Source: Paludisphaera soli
Lineage (GTDB): Bacteria; Planctomycetota; Planctomycetia; Isosphaerales; Isosphaeraceae
Assembly (NCBI RefSeq): GCF_011064595.1
Contig: NZ_JAALJI010000010.1
Coordinates: forward strand, 124,001 to 188,000
Direction of reading: 5' to 3'
Length of the DNA stretch: 64,000 nucleotides
Part shown: piece after piece, positions 1 through 8,323 of the stretch
Position numbering within the stretch: the stretch's first letter is position 1
Layout of the letters: every line of letters starts with the position of its first letter
Notes under the pieces: model-generated
What the model was told of the DNA's origin: nothing
What the model saw: only the letters and a program-made list of their open reading frames with translations
The model's database searches: none
Position numbers and translations under genes: made by a program

Positions 1-450
1 CTCTACGAAGGGCGGGTCTGCGTCCTCACCCCCTCTCCCCGCACCGCCCTCGATCGCCTGGAACGGGCCCGGAGTTTCTGGTCGGGCCTGGGCTGCCGGA
101 TCGTCGAGATGGGCCCCGCCGAGCACGACGAGGTGGTGGCCTACACCAGCCACCTGCCCCACGCCCTGGCGGCCTCGCTGGCGGCCACCGTCCCCGCAGA
201 CTGGCACCCGCTGGCGGCGGGCGCCTTCCGGGACTGCACCCGCGTGGCCGCCGCCGACACCGAGCTCTGGACGGCCATCTTCCGCGACAACCGCGGCCCC
301 CTGATGAACGCCGTGGGCAAGCTCCAGGACCGCCTCTCCTCGCTCAAGTACGCCCTCATGAACGACGACGAGGAGTCGATCCGCCGCTGGTGGAGCGACG
401 CCCGCGCCCGCCGCTCGTTGTTCGAGGCCCAGCAGCCCCCCGGGCCCTGA
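1..450 (+). CDS. tyrA: Prephenate dehydrogenase, C-terminal part (5' end outside window)
   Basis: The reading frame is open from base 1 and ends at a TGA at 448-450, leaving about 149 residues of a C-terminal domain. The segment containing TSHLPHALAASLA matches the helical dimerisation domain of prephenate dehydrogenases, where a THLPH-type motif is typical. It is followed by a conserved-looking RDCTRVAAAD stretch and a long amphipathic helix. The enzyme would oxidatively decarboxylate prephenate to 4-hydroxyphenylpyruvate in tyrosine synthesis. The NAD-binding Rossmann half lies upstream of the window, so dehydrogenase subtype (prephenate or arogenate) cannot be judged. The next gene begins about 90 nt downstream on the same strand. 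Confidence 0.8.
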   Translation, partial: LYEGRVCVLTPSPRTALDRLERARSFWSGLGCRIVEMGPAEHDEVVAYTSHLPHALAASLAATVPADWHPLAAGAFRDCTRVAAADTELWTAIFRDNRGPLMNAVGKLQDRLSSLKYALMNDDEESIRRWWSDARARRSLFEAQQPPGP

Positions 451-541
451 CCCCGCCGCCCGAGAGGGCGAGCCGACAGACCGACCGCACCCCCGCGACC
501 GAACGAACGTCGAAACCTCCTCTTGTGTGTTGAAATCAAGC

Positions 542-3409
542 ATGCTCTGGCACCTCGACATCGAGCCCGCGTCCGATCAGCCCGACTCGACCGGCCTCCG
601 GGCCTCCCAGGAAGCCGTGGAATCCGGACTGCCCGGTCCTTGGCGCATCGCCTCCAGCCGCGGCTATCTCGTGGAGGGGGGCCTCACGGCCGACGACCTC
701 CGCGACGCCGCGCGCCAGGTCCTCGTCGACCCGGTCGTCGAGACGTTCCGCGTCGCCCCCTGCCCGGCCGCCGACGGCCCGTCCGCGACCGTCGTCCACG
801 TCTCCCCCAAGCCGGGCGTGACCGACCCCGAGGGCGAAAGCGCGCTGGGACTTCTGGGCGACCTGGGCTTCGCCGTCGAGGGGGTCCGGAGCATCCGCAG
901 CTACCGCATCGAGGGGCCCGCCGAGCAGCTCCCCCGGCTGATCCAGCGCGTCCTGGCGAACGACGCCGTCGATCAGGTCGTCGTCGGCCCCCTGAACCTG
1001 GATCGGCTGGGCGAGGGCAAGCCTTACGACTTCGCGCTGGTGACGGTGCCGATCCTCGCCATGGACGACGCGGCGCTCGTCAAGGCGAGCAAAGACGGCC
1101 AGCTCTCGCTCAGCCTGGCCGAGATGCGGACCATCCAGGCCCACTTCCGCGACCAGGGCCGCGACCCCACCGATTGCGAGTTGGAGACGATCGCCCAGAC
1201 CTGGAGCGAGCACTGCTCCCACAAGACGCTCCGGGGCCGGATCGACTTCGACGGCAAGCCGATCGACAACCTGCTGAAGCGGACGATCTTCGCCGCGACC
1301 CAGGAACTCGACCTCGACTGGCTCGTCAGCGTCTTCTCCGACAACGCCGGCGTCGTCCGGTTCGACGACGAGTACGACGTCTGCTTCAAGGTGGAGACCC
1401 ACAACCACCCCTCCGCCATCGACCCCTTCGGCGGGGCGAACACGGGCATCGGCGGCGTCATCCGCGACGCGCTCGGGACCGGACTGGGGTCGAAGCCGAT
1501 CTGCAACACCGACGTCTTCTGCGTCGCCCCGCCCGACCTCGCGCCGGATCAGCTCCCGGCCGGCGTGCTCCACCCGAAGCGGGTGCTCAAGGGGATCGTC
1601 GCGGGCGTGCGGGACTACGGCAACCGGATGGGCATCCCCACGGTCAACGGCGCGCTCGCCGTCGACCCGGCCTACCTGGCGAATCCGCTGGTGTTCTGCG
1701 GCACCGTCGGCGTGCTCCCGCGCGGCAAGGCGTTCAAGAGCGTTGAGCCCGGCGACAGGATCGTCGCCATCGGCGGCCGCACCGGCCGCGACGGCATCCA
1801 CGGCGCCACGTTCAGCTCGGTGGAGCTGACCAGCGAGAGCGAGTCGCTCTCGGGCGGCTCCGTCCAGATCGGCAACGCCATCACCGAGAAGATGGTCCTG
1901 GACGTCATCGTGCGGGCCCGCGACCTCGGCCTCTTCCGCGCCCTGACCGACTGCGGCGCGGGGGGCTTCAGCTCGGCCGTCGGCGAGATGGGTGCCGACC
2001 TCGGCGCCGTCGTCGACCTGGAGAACGCCCCGCTCAAGTACCAGGGCCTCTCCTACACCGAGATCTGGATCTCCGAGGCCCAGGAGCGGATGGTCCTCGC
2101 CGTGCCGCCGGAGCATTGGGAGGCGTTCCGGGACCTCTGCCAGATGGAGGGGGTCGAGGCGACCGACCTCGGCGAGTTCGTGGCCACCGGCCGGCTCACG
2201 CTCCGCTACCACGGCGAGATCGTCGGCGACCTGGCGATGGACTTCCTCCATGACGGCCGCCCCGACGTGGTCCGCTCGGCCACGTTCACGCCCCCCCCGG
2301 CGCGGGCGATCGAGCCGCCGGCCTCGGCCGACTTCACGGCCGACCTGCTGGCGATCCTCGGCCACTGGGACGTCTGCAGCAAGGAATGGATCGTCCGCCA
2401 GTACGACCACGAGGTCCAGGCGCGGACCGTCGTCAAGCCGCTGGTCGGCGAGCGCGAGGACGGGCCGGGCGACGCCTCGGTGATCCTCCCGGTCGTCGGC
2501 TCGCATCGCGGCCTGGCGATCTCGTGCGGGATCAACCCGCGCTACGGCCGGCTCGACCCCTACGCGATGGCCGGCTGCGTGATCGACGAGGCCGTCCGCA
2601 ACTGCGTCGCCGTCGGGGCCGACCCCGACCGCATCGCCCTGCTCGACAATTTCTGCTGGGGGAGCCCCGAGCGTCCCGAGACGCTCGGCTCGCTGGTCCT
2701 CGCCGCCCAGGCCTGCCGCGACCTGGCGCTCGCCTACAAGACGCCGTTCATCTCGGGCAAGGACAGCCTCTACAACGAGTACTCGCACGAGGGCCGGAGC
2801 CTGGCCATCCCGCCGACGCTCCTCATCAGCGCGATCGGCCAGGTGCCCGACGTCCGCCGCTGCACCACGATGGACTTCAAGGCGGCGGGCAACCGGATCG
2901 TCGTCGTCGGGGAGACCCGCGCGGAGTTCGGAGGCTCCCTCTTCGCCGAGGCCCGCGGCCTCGAAGGGGGCGTCGCGCCCAGAGTCGAGCCCGAGGTCGG
3001 CCTGGCGACCTTCCGGGCGCTCCACAAGGCGATCGCGGCCGGGCTGGTCCGGAGCTGCCACGACCTCAGCGAGGGGGGCCTGGCCGTCGCCCTGGCCGAG
3101 TCGGCGTTCGCCGGCGAGATCGGGGCGAGCGTCTCCTTGCGAGGCGTCCCCCGCGACGCCGCCGCGGCCACCGACGCGACCTTGCTGTTCGCCGAGTCCC
3201 CCTCGCGGTTCCTGCTGGAAGTCGAGCCGAAGAACCTCGAAGCCCTGACCGCGACGCTCCGGGGCCTGCCGTTCGCCGAGATCGGCGAAACGACGGCGGC
3301 CCACGGCGGCCCGCCCCGGCTCGTGGTCGAAGGGATCGACGGGGGCCGCGTGATCGACGCCTCGCTGGATGAAATGGCGGCGGCCTGGCGTCGCCCCTTG
3401 AATTGGTGA
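542..3409 (+). CDS. purL: Phosphoribosylformylglycinamidine synthase, PurL with fused PurS-like N-terminus
   Basis: This 955-residue protein is the synthetase subunit of FGAM synthase in purine biosynthesis (FGAR + glutamine-derived ammonia + ATP to FGAM). Residues about 83-150 read as a PurS domain (KPGVTDPEGESALGLLGDLGF, then an ASDxxD-like end). The first 75 residues look like another small alpha/beta PurS-like unit. The catalytic part carries WSEHCSHKT and ETHNHPSAIDPFGGANTG, which are hallmark PurL motifs for ATP and substrate binding. It is longer than the small bacterial PurL (about 740 aa) because of the N-terminal fusion. I place the start at ATG 542, giving MLWHLDIEPA. GTG 527 is an in-frame alternative, and no strong ribosome site decides between them. 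The glutaminase subunit purQ follows after one intervening gene. Confidence 0.92.
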   Translation: MLWHLDIEPASDQPDSTGLRASQEAVESGLPGPWRIASSRGYLVEGGLTADDLRDAARQVLVDPVVETFRVAPCPAADGPSATVVHVSPKPGVTDPEGESALGLLGDLGFAVEGVRSIRSYRIEGPAEQLPRLIQRVLANDAVDQVVVGPLNLDRLGEGKPYDFALVTVPILAMDDAALVKASKDGQLSLSLAEMRTIQAHFRDQGRDPTDCELETIAQTWSEHCSHKTLRGRIDFDGKPIDNLLKRTIFAATQELDLDWLVSVFSDNAGVVRFDDEYDVCFKVETHNHPSAIDPFGGANTGIGGVIRDALGTGLGSKPICNTDVFCVAPPDLAPDQLPAGVLHPKRVLKGIVAGVRDYGNRMGIPTVNGALAVDPAYLANPLVFCGTVGVLPRGKAFKSVEPGDRIVAIGGRTGRDGIHGATFSSVELTSESESLSGGSVQIGNAITEKMVLDVIVRARDLGLFRALTDCGAGGFSSAVGEMGADLGAVVDLENAPLKYQGLSYTEIWISEAQERMVLAVPPEHWEAFRDLCQMEGVEATDLGEFVATGRLTLRYHGEIVGDLAMDFLHDGRPDVVRSATFTPPPARAIEPPASADFTADLLAILGHWDVCSKEWIVRQYDHEVQARTVVKPLVGEREDGPGDASVILPVVGSHRGLAISCGINPRYGRLDPYAMAGCVIDEAVRNCVAVGADPDRIALLDNFCWGSPERPETLGSLVLAAQACRDLALAYKTPFISGKDSLYNEYSHEGRSLAIPPTLLISAIGQVPDVRRCTTMDFKAAGNRIVVVGETRAEFGGSLFAEARGLEGGVAPRVEPEVGLATFRALHKAIAAGLVRSCHDLSEGGLAVALAESAFAGEIGASVSLRGVPRDAAAATDATLLFAESPSRFLLEVEPKNLEALTATLRGLPFAEIGETTAAHGGPPRLVVEGIDGGRVIDASLDEMAAAWRRPLNW

Positions 3410-3493
3410 CCGCACCTGGAGCGTCCCTCGCCCGGACGCCAGTTTATGGATGAATCGCCCGCGCCCGGATCGAGAACTTGGGGGCCTCCGGAG

Positions 3494-4333
3494 ATGTTAA
3501 GGTTCGTCACATTCGTCGACGGTTCCAACCTGGACGGGGTGCTCAAGCATCTCAACCTCCGGGTCGACGACTACGGCGCGTTCTATCGCCACGTCTTCGA
3601 GCAGAGCGTGCAGTACTGGGGCCGGACGTTCGCCGAGGGCTCGCCCTGGCCGACCGCCCAGCACTCGCGGATTTACTGGTACGTCGTCGGCAAGATGGAC
3701 GAGTGGGACCTCAACGACCCCAAGGCCGAGTCCCGGCTCCGGGCCCGATTCGAGATGAACCCGAGGCTTCGCGACGCCTACGTCGAGGACGTCCTCCGCA
3801 GCCGCCCCGACCTGCCGGCGGAACGGCGCATCGAGGAGGCCTGGAGCATCTGCTTCGCCGAGACCCGCGAGTGGTACGACGGCAAGCGCCGGGCGCTGGA
3901 GCGGAAGAAGCGGTTCTACCACGGCGTCCAGTCGGCCACCGATTTCGTCGAGATCCGCCAGGAAGGGCACTGGAAGGTGGATCTGCTCCACCACACCGTC
4001 AACGAGAAGGGGCTCGACACCAGCCTCGCCGTCGACATGGTGGCCCTCCAGGACACCTACGACACCGCCCTGCTGATCTCGGGCGACGCCGACGGCATCC
4101 CCGGCATCAATTACGTGAAGGGCCGGGCCAAGCACGTCGGCGTCGCCGAGTTCCGCAAGGGCTCGCCGGCCGACTTCCCCGGCAAGGGGACCTCTTCCCG
4201 CCTCAAGATCGCGGCCGACTTCGTCGTCCAGGTCTACGAGGCCGACCTGCTGAGGCGCAACCTGGCCTACCGGGCCGCCGAGCCCGACTATCAATCGTCC
4301 TCGTCGTTCGGCTCGACCGACCCCTCCTACTGA
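3494..4333 (+). CDS. NYN-domain (LabA/DUF88-like) protein
   Basis: The 279-residue product begins MLRFVTFVDGSNL. An Asp in a VDGSN strand end is the typical first metal-binding motif of NYN/PIN-like ribonuclease folds. A second acidic strand, ALLISGDADG, lies near residue 200 and is followed by a strand leading to KHVGVAEF, the usual NYN order. A long charged helical insert (about residues 60-150) is unusual for minimal NYN domains. It lies between purL and purQ on the same strand with gaps of 84 and 54 nt, so it is probably cotranscribed with them. RNA cleavage or RNA binding is inferred from the fold only. An upstream ATG at 3446 would add 16 residues. I prefer 3494 because the fold starts there. 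Confidence 0.72.
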   Translation: MLRFVTFVDGSNLDGVLKHLNLRVDDYGAFYRHVFEQSVQYWGRTFAEGSPWPTAQHSRIYWYVVGKMDEWDLNDPKAESRLRARFEMNPRLRDAYVEDVLRSRPDLPAERRIEEAWSICFAETREWYDGKRRALERKKRFYHGVQSATDFVEIRQEGHWKVDLLHHTVNEKGLDTSLAVDMVALQDTYDTALLISGDADGIPGINYVKGRAKHVGVAEFRKGSPADFPGKGTSSRLKIAADFVVQVYEADLLRRNLAYRAAEPDYQSSSSFGSTDPSY

Positions 4334-4387
4334 TCGAGCGATCGGCGTCGGCCGATCGTCGGTGCTTCTCAAGGGACTTTGACCGTT

Positions 4388-5164
4388 ATGGCCACGCCTC
4401 GCGTGATCGTGCTGAGGGCGCCCGGGACCAACTGCGACGAGGAGACGGCCGAGGCCTGGAACCTCGCCGGCGCCCGCGCCGAATCCTGGCACGTCGGCCG
4501 CCTGCTCGAAGAGCCGCATGCGCTCGACCTGTTCCAGGTCCTGACCCTCCCCGGCGGCTTCTCGTACGGCGACGACCTCGGCGCCGGCCGCATCCTTGCG
4601 ACCCACCTGGCCCGCGGCCTGGGCGACGCCCTGCGACGGTTCCACGACCGCGGCGGGCTGATCCTGGGCGTCTGCAACGGCTTCCAGGTCCTCGTCCGCT
4701 GCGGCCTGCTCCCCGGCGGCGAGGCTCCCTGCCCCGCCACACTCGCCCACAACGACTCCGGCCGCTTCGAGGCCCGCTGGGTCAAGCTCCTGCCGAGCCC
4801 GGGAGTCTCGCCGTTCGTCTCGTTCGACGAGCCCCTGGAACTCCCCGTCGCCCACGGCGAGGGCCGCTTCCTGCTGTCCGACCCGAAGGTCCTGGAGGCG
4901 CTCGACGATGCCGGCCGAATCGTCCTGAAATACGCCGACGCGACCGGCGCGCCGACCCAGGACTACCCCGCCAACCCGAACGGCTCGCCCCGCGCCGCCG
5001 CCGGAATCTGCGACGCGACCGGCCGCATCTTCGGACTGATGCCCCATCCCGAACGCTTCGTCTCCCCGCTCCACCACCCCCGATGGACGCGCCTCGGCGA
5101 CGCCCTCGGCCATGAGGGACACGGGATGAAGATCTTCCGAGGAGCGGTCGCGGCCCTGGCCTGA
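4388..5164 (+). CDS. purQ: Phosphoribosylformylglycinamidine synthase glutaminase subunit PurQ
   Basis: This 258-residue class I glutamine amidotransferase supplies ammonia to PurL. It starts MATPRVIVLRAPGTNCDEE, the normal PurQ N-terminus. It shows the oxyanion/PGGFSYGDDL segment, the nucleophile Cys in LGVCNGFQ and the His/Glu of the triad in GLMPHPERF near the C-terminus. Length matches bacterial PurQ. The ATG at 4388 has a purine-rich AAGGGA about 12 nt upstream. It converges with the downstream hydrolase gene, leaving only 19 nt between stops. Confidence 0.93.
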   Translation: MATPRVIVLRAPGTNCDEETAEAWNLAGARAESWHVGRLLEEPHALDLFQVLTLPGGFSYGDDLGAGRILATHLARGLGDALRRFHDRGGLILGVCNGFQVLVRCGLLPGGEAPCPATLAHNDSGRFEARWVKLLPSPGVSPFVSFDEPLELPVAHGEGRFLLSDPKVLEALDDAGRIVLKYADATGAPTQDYPANPNGSPRAAAGICDATGRIFGLMPHPERFVSPLHHPRWTRLGDALGHEGHGMKIFRGAVAALA

Positions 5165-5183
5165 CGGCGACGCCCTCGAACCC

Positions 5184-6122
5184 TCAGCGAGCCTCGGCCC
5201 TGGCGACGAGATCGAGGATCGCTCGATTCATCCGACCTCCGCCGAGGTCGAGGTAGTCGTTGTGCTCGGCCTGGTCGAGCACCAGCGTCATGGGCTCCCT
5301 GGCCGTCTCCTTCAGGCGCTCGAACATGGCGAACGGGACGAGCGGGTCGCGGCGACCGTGGCCGAGGAGGATCGGGCAGTCCAGCGCGCCGATCTTGGAC
5401 AGGCTGTCGAACTTGTCCGTGAAGAAGCCGGCGGGCGGGGCGATCGGGAAGAAGGTGCGCGACATGTCGCGGACGCTCGTGAAGGTGCTGAACGCGAATA
5501 GGCCGGCGACCTTCTCTCGTGAAGCCAGGTCGATCGCCACCGCCCCTCCCAGCGACCAGCCCCCGGCGAAGATCCGATCGGCCGGGAACCCGTGCTTGAG
5601 CAAGAACCGATGGCAAGCTTGCGCCGTCTGGCGGCAGCCCGCTTCCGACGGCTTGCCGCCGCTCATCCCGTAGCCGAGGTAGTCCGGGATGATCACGTTC
5701 AGGCCGAGCCTTCGGAACCGATCGAACTCGACCGACGAGTAGGCCAGGCACATCGCGTTGCCGTAGAAGAAGACGAGCGCGGGCCGCGACGCCGCGTCGG
5801 CCAGCGGCCGGCCGTCGGCGGCCTGCGCGGCGCCGAACAGGGCGGCCACCTCGCCGCCGTCGGTCGGCAGCCGGACCAGCTCCTCGCCCGGCCCGGCGCG
5901 GACGACGGCCTCGGGGCGGCCCTGGGACGCGGAGCCGGGGAAGATCATGCTCGCCTGGAGGGCGTAGAGGGATGCGAAGAAGCCCACGAAGATCAAGCCC
6001 GTGAAGAGGAGGAGTCGACGCGCCAGGCGGAGGAGCCGAGCCCTGGGCGTCGGCGAGGCACCGACGGCCGGCGGGGCCTCGCCGACGTGTTTGGTGACGG
6101 CGGCTTCCGCGTCGATCGCCAT
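5184..6122 (-). CDS. Membrane-anchored alpha/beta hydrolase (Bem46/S33-like)
   Basis: The protein has about 312 residues. It carries one N-terminal hydrophobic segment (about residues 35-60, LLLFTGLIFVGFFASLYAL) that would anchor it in the cytoplasmic membrane. An alpha/beta hydrolase domain follows. The nucleophile elbow is GWSLGGA, the acid is probably the Asp of GRRDPLVP, and the base the His of AEHNDYL. All three are in the expected order, so it looks active. The family includes thioesterase- and peptidase-like enzymes of unknown substrate. The start at 6122 (MAIDAEAAV) is chosen over 6146, which would only add eight residues. It reads downstream of spoVG but a terminator separates them. 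Confidence 0.8.
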   Translation of the reverse strand: MAIDAEAAVTKHVGEAPPAVGASPTPRARLLRLARRLLLFTGLIFVGFFASLYALQASMIFPGSASQGRPEAVVRAGPGEELVRLPTDGGEVAALFGAAQAADGRPLADAASRPALVFFYGNAMCLAYSSVEFDRFRRLGLNVIIPDYLGYGMSGGKPSEAGCRQTAQACHRFLLKHGFPADRIFAGGWSLGGAVAIDLASREKVAGLFAFSTFTSVRDMSRTFFPIAPPAGFFTDKFDSLSKIGALDCPILLGHGRRDPLVPFAMFERLKETAREPMTLVLDQAEHNDYLDLGGGRMNRAILDLVARAEAR

Positions 6123-6209
6123 GGCGAGGCTCCCCGGGTCCAGCAAGCTCCGACGTCTGTCGTCGCAATGATTATGGGCGTGTCGCCCGGCGCGACGCCA
6201 GCGAAAACG

Positions 6210-6245
6210 AAAAAAGCCGGGGCCGACGCTCGGGCCCGGGGGCTT
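6210..6245 (-). terminator. Rho-independent terminator after ispE-spoVG
   Basis: Read on the minus strand, the segment forms a GC-rich stem (AAGCC, a short bulge, GGGCC pairing with GGCCCCGGCTT) followed at once by a run of six T. It sits about 50 nt downstream of the spoVG stop codon, so it should end the ispE-spoVG transcript before the hydrolase gene. The stem has one mismatch and a bulge. Confidence 0.65.
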
Positions 6246-6293
6246 CGCGTCGGACTCGGCTTGAGGGGGCTCGTCGCGGACGGGCGGGGACGC

Positions 6294-6935
6294 TCAGATC
6301 CCGTTGCCGAACGCCGCGTCGCCGCGATGGTTCTCGGAGGCAACGCCTTCGGGGGCGCTCTCCTTGCGGTGGGCGACGTGGGGGCCGCGGAGGATCGACT
6401 GGCCGCCCCGGGCGTGCTGGGTGTGGCCGCGGAGCGGGCCGCGACGCAGCGGCGGCTCGCCGCCGGCGAGGGCGGCCGGGGACTGGGCCTCGTACGGGAC
6501 GTCGTAGTCGTCGGTCTCGTAGTCGTCGTAGCGCGAGACGTAGCCCGGCATCTTGGCGCGCTCGAGTTCCTCGGCGTACGAGGCGAGCACGGCGGCCTGG
6601 ATCTTCTCGCGGCACATCGAGTTGATCGGGTGGGCGATGTCGGCGTGCAGCTTGGCGCGGCCGTCCGCGTCGCGGAGGGCGCGGTTCTCGTCGAGCCGGC
6701 ATCCGCAGTGGTTGCAGAAGCGGCTGCGCAGGTGGTTCTTGGTGCCGCAGTTGTGACAGCGGTCGGTCAGCTTCCGCGAGGGCATCGCGACGAAGAAGCC
6801 CTTGGCGCCCTCGATGATCTTGAGGTCCCGGATGACGAACATGTCGTCGAACGTGATGCTGCAGAAGGCCTGCAGACGCTCGTTGCTCCCCGAGTTGTCT
6901 TCCATGAGCTTGATGCGAACTTCGGTGATCTCCAC
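6294..6935 (-). CDS. spoVG: SpoVG-family protein with inserted zinc ribbon
   Basis: The 213-residue product begins with the SpoVG signature ([12 protein letters not shown], then [21 protein letters not shown] and FVAMPSRKL) and resumes it at [15 protein letters not shown]. Ordinary SpoVG proteins are about 85-100 residues. Here some 40 residues with two CxxC pairs (CHNCG and CNHCG) are inserted between the two halves, probably binding zinc. An unrelated, disordered Arg/Gly/His-rich tail of about 80 residues follows. SpoVG proteins bind nucleic acids and regulate gene expression in Firmicutes. Its role here is not known. The start is GTG 6935, chosen because AAAGGAG lies about nine nt upstream and the conserved domain starts there. 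It follows ispE by 29 nt. Confidence 0.88.
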   Translation of the reverse strand: MEITEVRIKLMEDNSGSNERLQAFCSITFDDMFVIRDLKIIEGAKGFFVAMPSRKLTDRCHNCGTKNHLRSRFCNHCGCRLDENRALRDADGRAKLHADIAHPINSMCREKIQAAVLASYAEELERAKMPGYVSRYDDYETDDYDVPYEAQSPAALAGGEPPLRRGPLRGHTQHARGGQSILRGPHVAHRKESAPEGVASENHRGDAAFGNGI

Positions 6936-6964
6936 AGCCGGTACTCCTTTACGAGGCGTTCTGC

Positions 6965-7843
6965 TCAGGGGCCGCAGGTCACGACCCGGACCCATCCTAG
7001 TCCGAGCGGCTTGAGGGCGTCCGCGGCGCGCTCCGCCGAGGCGGCGTCGCGGCCGAGGCCGAAATAGGCGGAACCGCTGCCACTCATCAGGGACCCGCAC
7101 AGGTGCGGGCCCAGATTCGCCAAGGCGTCCCGCAATCCGGCAAGCTCCGGGCGGATCGTCTCGGCGACGGGCTGGAGCCGGTTGAACAGGCTCCGTCCCA
7201 GCTCGACCGGATCCCCGGCCGCCAACGCGGCGAGGGCCGGCCCGATGGGCTTGGGCGTTTCGGGCGGTCTCAGGCGATGATACACGTCGGCCGTGCTCAG
7301 GCCGACCTTCGGGGCCACCAGGACGAAGTGCAGGGGGACCGGGAGGGACACGGCTTCCACCAGCTCGCCCCGACCGCGGCAGACCGCCGTCGGGCCGTTC
7401 AGGAAGAAAGCCACGTCGCTGCCGATCCGTCCCGCCAGCTCGGCGAGCCGTTCCGGGGGCGTCCCCAGGTTCCAGAGGCGGTCCAGCGCCACCAGCGTCG
7501 CCGCCGCGTCGCTCGACCCGCCGGCCAGGCCCGCCTGGGCCGGGATCGCCTTCTTCAAGGCGATCCGCGCCCCCGACCGACAGCCCGACTCCGACATCAG
7601 GAGCTCGGCCGCACGCACCACGAGATTCCGGCCGTCGACCGGCAGGCTCGGGTCGTCGCACGCGAGTGCGATCCCCCCGCCCTCCTCCTCGCGGAAGGTC
7701 AGCTCGTCGAACAGGTCGACCGCGACCATCAGCGATTCGATCTCGTGGTAGCCGTCGGGCCGCCGCCCCGCCACCTCCAGGAACAGGTTCAACTTCGCCG
7801 GCGCGAGGACTTCCACGCCCCCGGCGATCGAACGGACGATCAT
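6965..7843 (-). CDS. ispE: 4-diphosphocytidyl-2-C-methyl-D-erythritol kinase
   Basis: This 292-residue GHMP kinase phosphorylates the 2-hydroxyl of CDP-methylerythritol in the MEP isoprenoid pathway. It has the N-terminal [11 protein letters not shown] motif with the [10 protein letters not shown] substrate loop, the glycine-rich ATP loop [15 protein letters not shown] (a PxxxGLGGGSS variant), and the C-terminal SGSGSAYFG motif. Length and motif order are normal. AAGGAG is present about 11 nt upstream of ATG 7843. It forms an operon with spoVG, the same neighbourhood found in many Firmicutes. Confidence 0.93.
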   Translation of the reverse strand: MIVRSIAGGVEVLAPAKLNLFLEVAGRRPDGYHEIESLMVAVDLFDELTFREEEGGGIALACDDPSLPVDGRNLVVRAAELLMSESGCRSGARIALKKAIPAQAGLAGGSSDAAATLVALDRLWNLGTPPERLAELAGRIGSDVAFFLNGPTAVCRGRGELVEAVSLPVPLHFVLVAPKVGLSTADVYHRLRPPETPKPIGPALAALAAGDPVELGRSLFNRLQPVAETIRPELAGLRDALANLGPHLCGSLMSGSGSAYFGLGRDAASAERAADALKPLGLGWVRVVTCGP

Positions 7844-8323
7844 CGCTCGAACGCTCCTTCACCCATCGCCGACCCCAGCAGGGACGACCCGGATCCGCGA
7901 GCCTCGACGCGATCGACGATCTCGAGAAAAACCAACGCCGGGGCCGCTTCTCGTACGAACCAGTATGATGAGCGGTCTTCGGTGTTCAAAGCGGCTTCCT
8001 CGCGTTATCGCGGCCCTGCCAGGGCCTCGTTCTGCGGAGTTTCTATCTGGTCGCCCGATTCCGGGCAAGATCGAAAATCCGCTTAAGTCGAAATCGCGTC
8101 GGCATTCGCGACGACGGACTTTTACTTTTTTTCAAAGCCCCGGGATCGCCCCCGATCGGCCCTTGAAAACTCTCCGTCGAACGCTCTACCGCCCTCGCCG
8201 GACCCCCCGACTTGCCCCTCGCGCCAACCGCTGCCAAGATGAGACGAGGACCGGGAGCCCCCCTTCCCCACGCCTTGCGGGCCCGTCGAGGGCGGCCCGA
8301 GTCGAGCCGAGAGCGAGCCGCCC
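7844..8323. other. 480-nt divergent intergenic region
   Basis: No gene is supported here. It separates ispE (minus) from the AraM-like dehydrogenase gene (plus). It contains a short A/T-rich patch around 8120-8135 and one weak minus-strand promoter candidate, listed separately. I see no structured RNA that I recognise. Confidence 0.6.
7962..7989 (-). promoter_or_regulatory. Candidate promoter for ispE-spoVG
   Basis: On the minus strand TTGAAC is followed after 16 nt by CATACT, each four of six matches to the sigma-70 consensus. The predicted transcript start would leave a leader of about 110 nt before the ispE ATG. Confidence 0.3.

Noticed and set aside
536-3415. 959-aa open frame on the minus strand opposite purL
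   Set aside because: It mirrors a clear purL gene; its Arg/Asp/Gly-rich composition is what reversed high-GC codons give, and it has no family motifs or ribosome site.
6936-7862. N-terminal extension of the spoVG frame upstream of 6935
   Set aside because: It lies entirely within ispE in another frame; the ribosome site and SpoVG domain start at GTG 6935.
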